Part shown: positions 11,701-24,200 of the stretch, piece by piece
Numbering within the stretch: position 1 is the first letter of the stretch
How the letters are laid out: each line of letters begins with the position of its first letter
Assembly (NCBI GenBank): GCA_921293015.1
Contig: OV121081.1
Location: forward strand, 58,855,022 to 58,919,021
Direction: 5' to 3'
From: Phorcus lineatus
Lineage: Eukaryota > Mollusca > Gastropoda > Trochida > Trochidae
Length of the DNA stretch: 64,000 nt
Translations under genes and position numbers: made by a program
The notes under the pieces: model-generated
Databases searched by the model: none
Told to the model about the DNA's origin: nothing
The model's input: the letters and a program-made list of their open reading frames with translations, nothing else

Positions 11701-12388
11701 GTGTTCCATGCTGGGGAACCTTGCAACCATGTGCTATGTGAAAGCTTGCATCTGTGAGTCCATTGACCAGGAACTAGAGCTGATTCTCAAAGCAGAACAA
11801 TACTTCCAGGATGCAATTGCCATCAAGATGGAACAGAGCGTATGTGTCAAGTATGCAAACTTCCTGTACAGCCAGGGTAACTATGATGATGCTATCTTGT
11901 ACCTTGAAGATGCTCTCAAGTCTCGCCAAGGCCAAGAAGACATTGTATTCGGAGGTCTTGAGAAGGTGACTCTGCCAGAACCCCTGCAGGATGAAGTGGA
12001 TGCCCAGGAGGAGGTTGTGATGCCAGCCAAGTGTCTAGGAAAGTACATCTTGGCACTGTCCAACACCATGCTGGGGAAGCTGAAGGAGGCGGAGAAGTGG
12101 CTCATAAGTCTGATGGGGGACGTGTATGAGTGCGACATTCCCTTCCTATGGTCTGTCCTAGGGTATGCCATGATGGAACTTGGGCTGTTTGAGGAAGCAG
12201 CTATCAGCTTTGCTACTGCAGCTTCACTGGACCCAGAGTACAACCTGGCAATAGACAACCACTGCATGTGTCTCTGTATCTGGATGCTGACCACCATCCA
12301 GAGAGCTTTTGCCAGTATTTTCATCCACAGAAGCATCTGGTATGAAGACCCGAGAATTCCAGAACTCGGAGAAGGTAAAGGGTACTAA
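8738..12388 (+). CDS. Large tetratricopeptide-repeat protein, last two exons
   Basis: Two coding exons were found, 8738-8895 and 9095-12388, joined in phase 0 (DGDQ|GLAMEEV) across a 199-bp intron. The first exon enters at phase 2, so the gene has more exons upstream that I could not locate. The 3.3-kb last exon encodes 1097 residues. TPR-like helix pairs start at about residue 400 and continue to about 1070; examples are LMKLGDCHFVLKNYTESLEAY, ILGDCYFAQYDYKTALVYYN, LYQLGQMHSFAGDVDKAIESY and VLGYAMMELGLFEEAAISF. Acidic linkers lie near residues 485-505 and 765-785. There is no signal peptide or membrane segment, so it is probably a cytosolic scaffold. The family within the TPR superfamily was not recognised. 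The long exon, codon bias and clean frame make the gene itself certain. Confidence 0.9.
8960..8998 (+). promoter_or_regulatory. Duplicated decoy splice acceptor in the TPR intron
   Basis: CCTCTCCACAG at 8961-8971 is followed by GTTGTAGCTATGGAGGAG. This closely copies the true acceptor and exon start at 9083-9112 (TTCTCACCACAG then GGTTTAGCTATGGAGGAG). Use of the upstream copy would read VVAMEEI and then stop. It looks like a small local duplication that left a second usable 3' splice site. Confidence 0.6.
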
Positions 12389-12600
12389 GTGGATGCTCTA
12401 CCAATGCTTGCTGTAGATATGAACTGCTGGAAGGGCATTCTTGAAGTGGGTAGTATAGAGATGACAAAATGTTAGATGATCAACTTCTTCATTTTCAAAA
12501 TAATGATAATTTGAAAATAAATAGTGCTTAAAGAGAATAAGCATCTTGACCAAAATGTTGCTTTTATGAAAATAAAGAACTTATTGAAAATAATATTTAA
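12389..12600 (+). other. 3' UTR of the TPR gene with polyadenylation signals
   Basis: Non-coding DNA follows the TAA at 12386-12388. AATAAA occurs at 12516-12521 and 12571-12576, either of which could set the transcript end. Confidence 0.6.
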
Positions 12601-14540
12601 TAGGTTATCCTAATCTCTTTGAATGATATGAATCATCAATGCTTTTATGTTATGTGTATTTTCTAATGTTCTAATGTTAGCAGATGTCATGATGTTTTAA
12701 TAATAGCAATGAAATGCTTAACAGATATTGTTGATTGTTTCTTGTATTATGTGCCATAGTATCAAATATGTTTTGATATTGGAATTCCATAAACAAACCA
12801 AAGTTAGAAGATCAAACCGGTTGAAAATTGTACCTCATTGCACAGCTAGAAACTGCCTTTTTTAGATGTCAGTTTTAATATGAAGCATACATTAAATGAT
12901 TTGATTTTGTTAAAAGTTTATATTGTTTTATTTAATATAATTTTTTAAAGTTTTGTGTTCAAGTATTGATTTAGCTAAGGTTTTGTGATATAATTTTGTC
13001 ACATACATATCTGTATGACCTTGAAGCGCAAGTTGTATATAAGCTTAAAATAGTTACCTAGACTAAAAAGGTAACACAAATCTGTAAGGGCAGGATCACA
13101 GTGACCCAGCTATGTAAACAGATACATTAAGTGTCAAAAGTATGCAAGGCTTCATCACAAATAAGATTTATTTACTCTCTGATGATCCTATCAGGTTTTA
13201 ACTCTTTACATTTTAATTCTTCAAAGCTCCTTTGATAATATTTTGTCTTTGTAAATGCAATATTGATCGTGATATCGTTGTGTTAAGATATCAGTTTGAA
13301 TTTTAAATTTTTAATGCTTGTATCATTCTTTCAATATTTAAATCATCTAAAACATTTTTTATCATAATTCTCTTTGAAACAAATTTCTTGGAGATTTATT
13401 GTTGTACATTTATGCTTTTAGATAAGGATATTAAATATCCCTTTGAAAAATAATCATTAGTTGTTTTGGTTTGAGCAAGAAAAAGACTTTAAAGTATAAG
13501 TGAAGAATCCCCATAAATAATTATATTCCGTACCGCTTATCCATATGCATATTTGCAAATGAGCACGCATAAGAACTCAGAGTAGCTGATTTATTGTCAG
13601 TAATGTAGACTATCTAAACACTTGAGGTTGAGGTAAGTTCTGTTAAAAAGGTTGAGACCATGTTATAACTATGTATGGAGGTTCAAGAAGATATATTACT
13701 TGGCGGTGTAGACTAGTTTAACCCATCATCGGTTGGTCTCTAGTATGTCTCGAAAGTCTATCTCGGCCTATATAAAGCCAGTGGCCTCACTATTTGTTAA
13801 CTAGTTGTGATTAATGTAAATTGCCTAATCAGAATGGTTTGATGCTTATCAATTCACTAACTTATTTAATGTGTTAATGATGCAGGTTTCAGGATGTTTT
13901 TAAGCATGTTGTTAAGGTTTTGTCACCATGAAAGAAGACTGAAGGCAAAAAATTCAGCAAGAGAAGTAAATCTTACCACTTATCGATGGCATCAGGCATA
14001 TTAAAAGGTTAAAGAAAGCGTCTTTTAAAATCTTATCACTATGTAATACTCAAGGCAAAGAAAAATAAAGTAGGTTATCTAAACAGGTATTGCTTCAGGG
14101 TGTTTTTGTTAAGTTTAAACAGCAACTCATTTTGATGAAGCGACAGTGATAAAGAAGGGACTACATAACTGGTATGTTTGTACTTTGTACACTAGGGTTG
14201 GTTCATTTGATCTGTTCATGCTGATACAAACCTATATATCTTGAGGGCAGTGTCCTGTTGCAACAAATTACAAGTACTGGCAGTTTGGATTGTGGTTTTA
14301 ACAAGATTAACCAGCTCATCCCTTCCAAACTTAACAAACTTATCCAAGTTCTCTGGTAAATTATATTATGCACCATGTAGATTTAACCCCCACTTAAGTT
14401 AAAGATTTGGTAACTCTAAACATAAGCATAACATTATAACAACTCTCCAGATTGGAGAATTATTAATTCAATTTCAAATCTCTTTTAGTGGTACGATGGA
14501 TGTATCGACTGTCTTAGAGCTAAGATAGGTTCAAAGATCT
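12601..14540. other. AT-rich intergenic DNA, nothing recognised
   Basis: No open frame of coding character, no tRNA-like boxes and no clear tandem repeat. It may include extended 3' UTR of the TPR gene. Confidence 0.5.
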
Positions 14541-14546
14541 TGTCCT

Positions 14547-14664
14547 GGGCCTCCTTTCACAAAGCCCTAAGGTGATTGTAAGTCCTTAAGGTAACCTTAG
14601 TGCAATGTTAAGGAATGGAAGTTAAGGTTAACCTTAGTAAAGTTTGTTTTGTGAAAGGAGGCCC
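14547..14664. mobile_element. 118-bp foldback MITE
   Basis: The left end GGGCCTCCTTTCACAAA pairs with the right end TTTGTGAAAGGAGGCCC. The interior is also self-complementary (AAGGTAACCTTAGT and related words). TGTCC flanks both sides (14541-14545 and 14665-14669), a plausible 5-bp target duplication. It is similar in design to 27292-27400. Confidence 0.7.
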
Positions 14665-14821
14665 TGTCCAGTTCTTGAGTATTCCCTTGTTATGAGATAT
14701 GGTTCAATTATTCAATCCCTCAGGATTGTTTTGCCCTAAACAATTAAACAGGTCAAGGGTTAACTTCTTACTGGCAACAAGCAGGCTGAATTGTACAACT
14801 GTGTATATCCTGTACGTGTAT

Positions 14822-14985
14822 GCAAAAAAGTCAAATAAAGCAATATGGCGGCGAAACTATATATGCTACGAATTTGCCATGATTTACTTTTTTTCTGCAA
14901 ATGTAATTGCGCCTCTTTTATAAAAAGTTGCAAGTCTCTAAGTGCATTTTGAAAACATTTTATTGTAAATTTTTGAAAATTTGAG
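14822..14985 (-). repeat. Interspersed repeat related to 32845-32962
   Basis: The words AATATGGCGGCG, ATGCTACGAA, GCCATGATTTACTTTTTT, CTGCAAATGTAA and TCTCTAAGTGCATTTT appear in the same order in the reverse complement of 32845-32962. The small open frames at 14699-14923 and 14760-15005 fall on this repeat and are not genes. Confidence 0.65.
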
Positions 14986-15009
14986 TGGTACTGTGCCTTT
15001 AACACATGA

Positions 15010-18000
15010 TCTACAGTTTGTGGTATAATGCTGTACTGATAACGTGCAAAATATGCTCATATCTCCTAATGAATGCACAGTTGAGACATTGCTGAACTAA
15101 TGGGAGCCCATCTCTTATATAAAGCCAATGATGTAGCTGTTTTATAGTGTTACACTAACAACCAAGAAGTGCTTGTGTCTACATGGGAACTGAGTTTTAT
15201 TTGAACTGAATATATTCCCATATGGGATATGCATGAATGAATATAAGAGTTGAGTTATAACTTGATGTCAATATTTCTTTATGAAGGCATACTATTGTGA
15301 AATCACCCGTCTCGTAATATCATTCAAACCATTCTATTGTGTAGAAACACCTACATGAGATGTTTGAGTCATGCATGGTTAGCGTTGAATGAGTTTTATT
15401 CAACTTTAAAGAAATATTCACAAATTCATTTTTAAGAACATTAGAGTCAGTTAAGGTTTTGAAATTCTGAAGTATGTTAATTCATTGAATATTCATAACG
15501 TTTTGATATTGAATGAAGCTGTTAAAATGGCACTTTTCCCCTCTTTGTCTTGCTCAGTGTTGTGGTGATCTTGCCGGGTTTTTTATTTTTTAGTATAAAG
15601 CACTTTTATTATTGATATAAATTTTTAATAGCAAATATTAATAATCAAAATAAATGAAAAAGGATTTTTTTCTTCATTGAACTGATTATGCATAATTATT
15701 TTTTACAAACTTCCCAGATTTATTGAATTGATTACGCATAATTGATTTTTACAAACTGCCAGAATTCATTTATTAACGTCTTACAAACAAGAATTTAGAA
15801 AATGAAATGAAATAGGCGTTCTGCTTGCATTGCAATCTGTAGGCTGTTGAAATGTTTTTTCTTTTAGAATTCAAACTGGCTCACAAATCATGGAAAACTG
15901 GAATTTCAAGTTTGCATTTCTTTGAACAAACTTTTAGGTGTGGAGAGTTAATGAGAAGGATTGAAATAACTTCAAATGATTGTGGTCACAAAGGTTCTGT
16001 CTGAAGAAACTTGACGTATGGTTTATATGATATTTTTGAAAAGGTTCATGTTTGTAAAATGTTACTAAAATATGCTGTTTAAAAATTGTTACAATAAAAA
16101 TCAGATTACAATTTTTCTTAATGATACAAATGTTTAAATTAGTTAGTATGGTAATGTCTGAGATACAAATTAATTCATTGCAGGATTGATAAAGTTGCAT
16201 CAAGTTATTTATGAAAACTGTGAACTTTCAAATCAAATCAAAGTATATTCAGTGAAAAACGAGTGTTTGAAATAGTAACATAATAGCCAATTCAAAAAAG
16301 CATTGTCAAAGTTTGATAAGGGATAGTTTGTTTAAAAGTTTTCAAAACAAATAATGTGATATTTATCATAGAAATACTGTAACTAGAAGGGCATATTAAT
16401 TATAAGATTTAACAAAGGAATATTATATGCTATTAAGAGAGGGTAATGGGCGTGTCCCCCTGACTGGTTGGTCATTAGCAAATGGGTCCGTTTTAAACTT
16501 TACAAATAAGCCTGTCTGGCTTGTTGAAATCTTTTTTAAATCAAGCGTAGACACGTCAAAGAGCCAGTGAAATTGTTTAGAAGGTCAGGATGGTGTTTCA
16601 AACCACAATCCAAACTGCCACTGAAGTTTTAACATTTTTCGTTCAGTACTTAATTCTATTCTTGACAGTTCAAATGTTTTATACCCTCGTATGTGAGTTC
16701 ATATAATAAAATTGTTTCAGGTCAAAAAGAAAATTTGTGACATGGTCATTGTGTCAAATATACGGCACAGGGTACATATTTAATATTTGTAATTTCATAC
16801 GCTTCTTACACATGATTAAACTTTAGAATCTTGGCTGTCATTTTATGTATTCAAAGTGTAATAGCTTCAACCTATAGAGAGATAGAGCAGGCTTTTCATG
16901 CTGAGTTCTGCTCTACCCTAAATGTTTCCTGCCATCTAAAAAAGTCATATGAAGTTCAGACAAACTGCACCTCTTGTTCAACGAGTACACAAATGTCACA
17001 CAAGGCAGTGCTAATGAGGGGTCATGACCCCTGGAAGTGACATGTGCAGTTGTATTAGCTGCCATTGATATATGTCATGTGTGTCAACATGTCGTCAATA
17101 GCAGTCTTGATACTTCTCATGTTTGAATTAAATTGACTCATTTGAATTATAAAGAATTCACTTACATGAATGCCCATAAGATTGTACCTAGTGAAAACTA
17201 ATATATTATCGTATATAAAGAGAGAAATGATGTCTTAACCCTCTGTTGAAGGTTTTTTCATTGTCCCTGTGTGAGGCAATTCGGAAATGTGACATGACAA
17301 TACAATAAGGGCCGATCATTGTTAAGTCGTGAGCCACAGGAGCTTGTTTAGTTGTGAGGACCAAAAGGTTGTTACCTTAAATTATGTAGCTCAAACTGGT
17401 TTTGTGTAAGCTGTATGCAAACCCTTAAACATTATGCAAAACAAACATGAATGTTAACCCATTATCTCCTGAACAGTTAGACATGTATTTGAGCTGGACA
17501 TATCATCAGGCCTTAGCCTTGTCATTACATATTAGCTAATAAAGAATAGTTTTATTATATTACTATTTAATCATAGAGAATAGTAAAGTTTTTATTTCTG
17601 TTCTTCAGTAAGTGATTTTTTTTGGCACTGCTTAGTTAAAAAAAATCAGGGCTACGATAGTTACGGATTCAATGCATGCAAAACAGTCTTAGTCTCTAGG
17701 CAAAATGTTGGTGTCAAGGTCACAGGTCAGGTGTTTTACATGTATTGCTTTCTGCAGAAAGTCATTATTATTTATTTTGGTGAGAAACACTTTTATCCTC
17801 TCAAAATGCTTAACATGTATATTTAATGAAGTTGATTCTAGTGTTTTCGCCAAAACATGGAATTTTGCAAAAGATGGGAAAATCTCTTTTTGTGAACATT
17901 TTGTAAGCTTAGTTTTAGAACATGAAGAATTTTTTAAGTTTAAGAGCAAACTGCAATGTTTGATGATTATAATTTGCAAGTCCTGACACTATAAAGAAAT

Positions 18001-21000
18001 CATTTTAAAAAAAAAATCATTCCCAAGACTTAAGCTCCTAACTTATTAGGGCCAAACCATTCTGAGTAGCCAACTTGCAGAAAGCAGAGTTTTGTTAGGG
18101 CAATAATTGAGGATTATCATTAACTACAAAGGGGTTACAAGTCCATCTAGGATTTTACAGGTAAAGGGTCAGTTAATGTGTAGTGATGATATAGAATGAC
18201 TTTTGAGACATATTAACTTTACAGTATATCTTGTGCTTTATTGTTTCAGGTCTTACTTTGTTGTTGAAGTAAGTTGTTTATTGAACTGAATGTTTCACTG
18301 CTTCCAGTTGTTAGTGCTTATGCATCGTTCTTCAGTTTTGATGTCAAAATATTAATGTGATCAGCTTTTGAGCAATATGGCTTTATAATTGTATTGAGAT
18401 TAATTTTTGCTCAACAACAATAACTCTTAAAGAAGACATGAATGTTTCTTGTTTGTCATATTGTCATACTCAATATATACTTGAGATTTTCAACATTTTT
18501 TTAAAGTACTTATGAAATTTAGCCTTGTAAATTATGTGACTTCATCACATTTCTTGTACCTAACTATTCTATCTATATGCTCTATCCATTCAGCTACTTT
18601 TTGTCAAAAACTTGTTAAGACTATCATCAACAGTGGCATTAGAAATTTTGTGGAACAAGTTTCATTGGAAGTTACTTCTTATTGATTTATAAGAGATATC
18701 GCCATTCAGATAATTATTGATCAATCTTTTTAATGTACCGTGGTTAACTTGTGCAAATTGTCTTCATGATTTGATTCAACTAGTCATTCAATCCCTTTTG
18801 AGTTAAGAAAAAATTTGATTGTAATTCTACACTTTTTGCCCAGAAGACTTGTCTTTTATATATCATACATTTTTCAATAAAAAATTATGAAATCTTCAAG
18901 GAGTCAGTCAAATTCTAATGTTACAAACTTGTCTGCTTGTTTATAATGACTCTCACAATACAGTCACCCTGATGTCTGTTTTCTTGTTGTAGCACATCCA
19001 TTGTCTTTCATAACAATCTGTCCACAACATTCAGCTGTGATCTGCTTTACATCTCTCCATTACAGGGACATTCCAGGGTAGTCTTAGTCTGAGACAAAAG
19101 TTATACATGTCAAAGTGTTTTGTATATGTGATCCCTGGAAAAATGTCTTTCTGTCTTGCATTGCTCATAAGCTTTTTTAGAGGCTGTTACTCCAAGTTCT
19201 TTGGATTATCACCTTGTTTCAATGAATTGGTAAAATAATAGTTATGTTACTTTTACAGGAAATGTCAAATTAATTGCTATAAAGATGTAAACAATCAATA
19301 GAGCTTTTCAGTGAACATGTTAATAATTTCTGTTTCATTCATCTTTGTTTAAGACGTCTGTTCAATATTGTAACTGGCATAATCTTTCAAGGCAATCTTT
19401 CTGCACAAGACTAATTCTGCAATGTTTACTTGGCAACTGCTTCTCCTACCTGACTGAAGTTTACATTTTAATTATCCTATCTTAGTGAACAAAAATAGAA
19501 GTAACAATGAAGCCGTTTCAGCATCCACATCTAGGATCAAAATAGCCATACTGACTAGATTAAAACTTTTACAAATGCAATTGAGCTTCAGAAAGAATGT
19601 GGAGTTGGCAAGACAGATATTCAGACTGGATCACTCGACTTGCCAGACTTGGCTTTGTGTAGGTAGTTGACTCTTTTCTTGTTTCTATCATCTATACAGC
19701 ATGGAAGGGTCTATCAAATCTTTGCCTGAGCTTAGTCACCTCCAGGGGGGGAAACAAATTGAGAAAATATTTACAGTCGACTTTGAATGTAAAGTTTTCA
19801 ATTGCAAGAAATTGTACTTATTTGTACTTGTTAGGACAAGATGTGTTACAGAATCCATTCGGCTTGACTTTGAATGTTGATTAGCTAACACATGACAGAT
19901 TATTCCCCTGAAATTCTCTTAGTTTTTGCTGTAGACAGAATTATACACATGTTATCATTGCATTAGTATGTTTATCATCAGAGTGTTTTTTGTTTTCATT
20001 TACATACTGCTTTTCAAATATTTTAACTTATATTCATTTATGCATTCAGCTATTATGCAAACAATGTGGCTTTACATAACTCTTGGACTGGCAGAGCTGA
20101 AGATGACCTTTAAAATGCATCAAGTCCAGCAGCTAAGGGTCTCATATATGCATGATTATTAATATAGTTTTTGTACCATATTTGTTTGTAGTTTGTATTT
20201 TTTTTACATGTTCAAGACTGACAGAAATAATATTGTCAACTTGAACTTCTGTATACATAATTATTTTGATTGCTTGTTCACAGGTGGTTCATGTTTTCAG
20301 CCTGTTTAGTAGAATCTAGGTGCTAGAGACATTTATTAAGATTAAGGAGGCTAATGCAGATACTAAAATTATGCATTGATGCTTTAATGTGCTTTCAATG
20401 TTATTGTAGTTTTGAAGTTTACTTGTTTCATGAACAGATATCATTGTATTGAATATTTGCTGTTATGAACCAATATATCATATATGATTTTTTTCATGTT
20501 TACAATAAAACGATTATCAGTACACAAATAAAAAGAAAAGCTTTGTAAATTGAATTCAATTCAGAATAACATATATTTTTGTCATCATTGGATAACTTAT
20601 GATTAATATCTGACAGAAGATCATTTAATCTTGGTATGTTAATAAATATTCCTTGTTAATAACCTGAAAAATCTTTTCATTCAGGAATTAGATATTTGAT
20701 TGAATTTGGTTTACGAGATCCAAAATTTGATTAACAAACTTATGCTCAAATGTAAAATGTACCTACGTATCTGATACTATCAGCAGTTTGTACAACATTC
20801 AATGCCTTGGTTGATTTAGAATTGACTGAATACTCAAGGATTAGCTTCTCTTCTTTTGTCATACCATATACCTGTTACTGCATAATTAAATAAAATATCA
20901 TTAACCAATACATTGTCATTTGTCTTTTGTCCTTATCAAATAAAAAATCACTTCTGTCATAAGTGACAATAAAACCATAATCCATGAAATAAAAAAATCC

Positions 21001-21210
21001 CCTTCCTCTCACACTCGTTCTTTCAAAATCCAATAGCGCTACAAATGTAACATTGATGACGTTATTTTTATCAATTCAAATACTGTTTTACATCTCAAAC
21101 TGACTTCATGCTTGTACAAAATGTGTTCAAAGCATAAGTAAATAGAATTAATCATTTTAACGGTTATTGGATACCAATTTTTTAAGTTCCAAAGTTCACT
21201 GATTGTTTGC
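15010..21210. other. Gene-poor DNA between convergent genes
   Basis: This lies between the 3' ends of the TPR gene (+) and TERB2 (-). Short open frames exist (16831-17040, 17705-17986, 19485-19670, 19968-20162) but none has a recognisable motif, exon borders or conserved composition. It presumably includes the 3' UTR of TERB2. No repeat array is obvious. Confidence 0.5.
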
Positions 21211-21212
21211 AA

Positions 21213-24200
21213 TCACTGCCAATCAGGAACCTGTGTTTCAAGCCTAGAAAGTACCCAACTTGTTTTACAGGGAGAATCACGACAACTCTTCCTCCATACA
21301 TTACTCTGATATCCTTGAATTGATTACAGACACCTGATTAAAAATATAAAAATATATTTATAAATAACAATGAAATGACTTAAAACGAACAATAGTGGCA
21401 TTAGCCGCATGAGAGTACTGAAAGAGTCTTCAAGCTTCAGTATTATGAGGAAAATCTAGTGATAGCATTTAGGGAAGTAGCTTCGGTCATCAATATTTCC
21501 TGATAAAGCAAAATCCTTAAATCTGATATTCATTCATAGATAAGACCTTAGTTTGGACATATTTTTATAAGAAGGCCAAAACATCTCTGGGTCAAGAATC
21601 GGCGGAATGTATGATCAGAAAAGTGGGATCTCTCATGAATAGGCAGCTGATGACATGTTTACCATACCATTAACCAAACAATCGGCATTTATACATTTAT
21701 TTCCCAAAAAACATTTAGTACATACAAATATATTACTCGTTTATTTGAGTCAAGTCTATGGTCATGACTTCAAAAACACCTGACATCCATTTTCTCCAGG
21801 TATGAATTCATCCATAACCCCAGCCACTTTGGGTAGACTGTCAATGTGCACAACATCTGCAACACAAACATACTAAATGTACAAAAAATTTATTTTAACC
21901 CTTTTCATGGGGTACTAAGAGAAATAATCTGTTATTGATATGAACATGTAGCTCATCAGACCATTAGGGACAGATATGTTTATTGTATGGGCAGAAATTC
22001 AACTTAAAGTTTGAGGAGAGGTATCTTGCATCTTTAGGATAATGAGACAGGTTTATTTTAAACCTTGAATGGATATTTTTTCCATATTGTTTATAAAGAA
22101 ACACTGGCATTATTTCCAAACTAATCTGATAACATACAATGCTCTTTTTTCATTCTTATAACAAATCCTCCTGTTACACATAGCCCTTTGACATCACAAT
22201 GCAAATGCACATCAACAATTGCTTAAAATACAAGCACCAGACTCAAAATAAACATGTAAGTTTTTACACCTACCTATATAACATATAAACAAGGTAGGAC
22301 ATATTCGGGTCTGCAAGGCAACCGGAAATAATGAAACTGGTTTCCTGGCTCTGTTACGCTTCATAAACTTTGTAGACAGATCCCAGTTTCCATTTCCGGT
22401 CCCCTTGCAGATCTATCTTTTTCTTACCTTTTTTATATGAAATAGATATAGATAGGTGTGAATAGTAACATGTATTTATAGAGTCTAGTGCCTATGGTTT
22501 AGAAGGAGAAAAAATCTCAAGAATCCTCAGCCTGATAAAGGGGGATAACCTTCAAAACATGTGATTAAAAGAATTTGTTGATGTTGATTTTTCCTCCTTT
22601 TACCTACACAGTTTTTCTGCAGGATTCCCACAGACATCGCAAAACAGAGTAGTTGTTCATTTCTCAAAGCAAGGGAGGTAACTGCAAACCCTGGAGGCTT
22701 TTCAATTCAAACTTCAATACTTACTGCTTTGAAATATTAGATAAGATGCACATCATCATTTAGTTGATTTATCATACAAGTCTAGGTTTTATAGGAATAA
22801 CAGTAGTGTGGGATAAACACTTACATCAGGAGGTAATACTCCCTTTTAATAAGAAGATTTCAATTGTTTTTCAATATCTCATATCTCTGTCCAATAATTA
22901 AAATCTAAGGGAAGTCATTAATCTTACACCCCTTGAGAAATCATATCTGTTGTTTTAGTTGAAGATTATAGACCATAATCACCATTTGTGTTGTTTGGAT
23001 ATTTCATAAACCCCATGGTTGGTTATGAGATGTTAAACCAATGCAAAGAAATAAACTTGTGTAACTTATCAAATTACAAACAAAAGCTTTATAAACAACA
23101 GTAGTTTGATTTGAACCCTTACCCTTTATCTTGTCAAGCAGTGGTTTTAACACCTGAGCTACTGGGAAACTGTCTATCTCTGTACATTCTGTTTTGAGAT
23201 GTATGGATTTGTACAATATACTGATAGGTTTTGATTTGTTTTAAAACATTGCTGGCGGGTGAACCAGGAATGTATGGTAAATACTAAATACCTTATTTAT
23301 AATGACACATAAACCTGCTAAGTTTACTCATGTATGGTACATATGACATCAATTTCACAACAGAATAAAACATCTATTCAGAAAAAAAATGCAGCATTTG
23401 TCTGTCTGTGTGTAAGCCAAATAAGGACCTGATTCCCTATGACTATTATAGAAACTTTTGAAACTGATTTTGTAAGCCATGGATAGGTTTTTGCAATTTA
23501 TGATATCCGCCTCAACACATATATTTTCCCAAAATGATTGAGGTATAAAAGCCTTTATTCATAAGAATCCCTTAGTGGTAGGAGTATCTTTAGCCAATGG
23601 TAATAACAATAACTTCACATCATCTTTGGCAAATAAAGTCTTCATGAAAAGAAGACTTATGAGAACTTCATGTCATACTGACCCATATTGTTAGACAGAG
23701 TTGATGGTTGATGTGTTTGTCTGCTTGCGGAAGTTCTGTCATTCAAGACAGCCTGTAATCAAGAACAAATATCTTATTGGTTTCAGTGTCTAAATGCTTT
23801 GAGAAGGCAGGTTTTTTTTTATCATACAATCAATTGCATTGTTCTAAGATTAATAGCCCAAAATGATGCTATCCAGAAAATGGCATTCAAATCACTATTT
23901 TCAGGGATTCCTGATAAAAAATAAAAGATTAACCTTTAACTAACACCTTGATTTTGAGACAAAATAAACAAATTTAAAGTGAATGACACATATCAAAGAT
24001 TAAGTTCCACGATACAATGATATATCGCCACAGCTCTACCGGTTTGATATTGCAAGGTTTCTATTGACATTTCAAATTCAAGTCCCAGGAAACCGAGAAT
24101 GCTTCTAATACTGCTAGAGAAAGCCTCTTATACAAGTTTGGTTTTGACTCCATGTGAATCCATGCTGAACTTTAAGAAGTCAATGATGCCTTGCACGCAA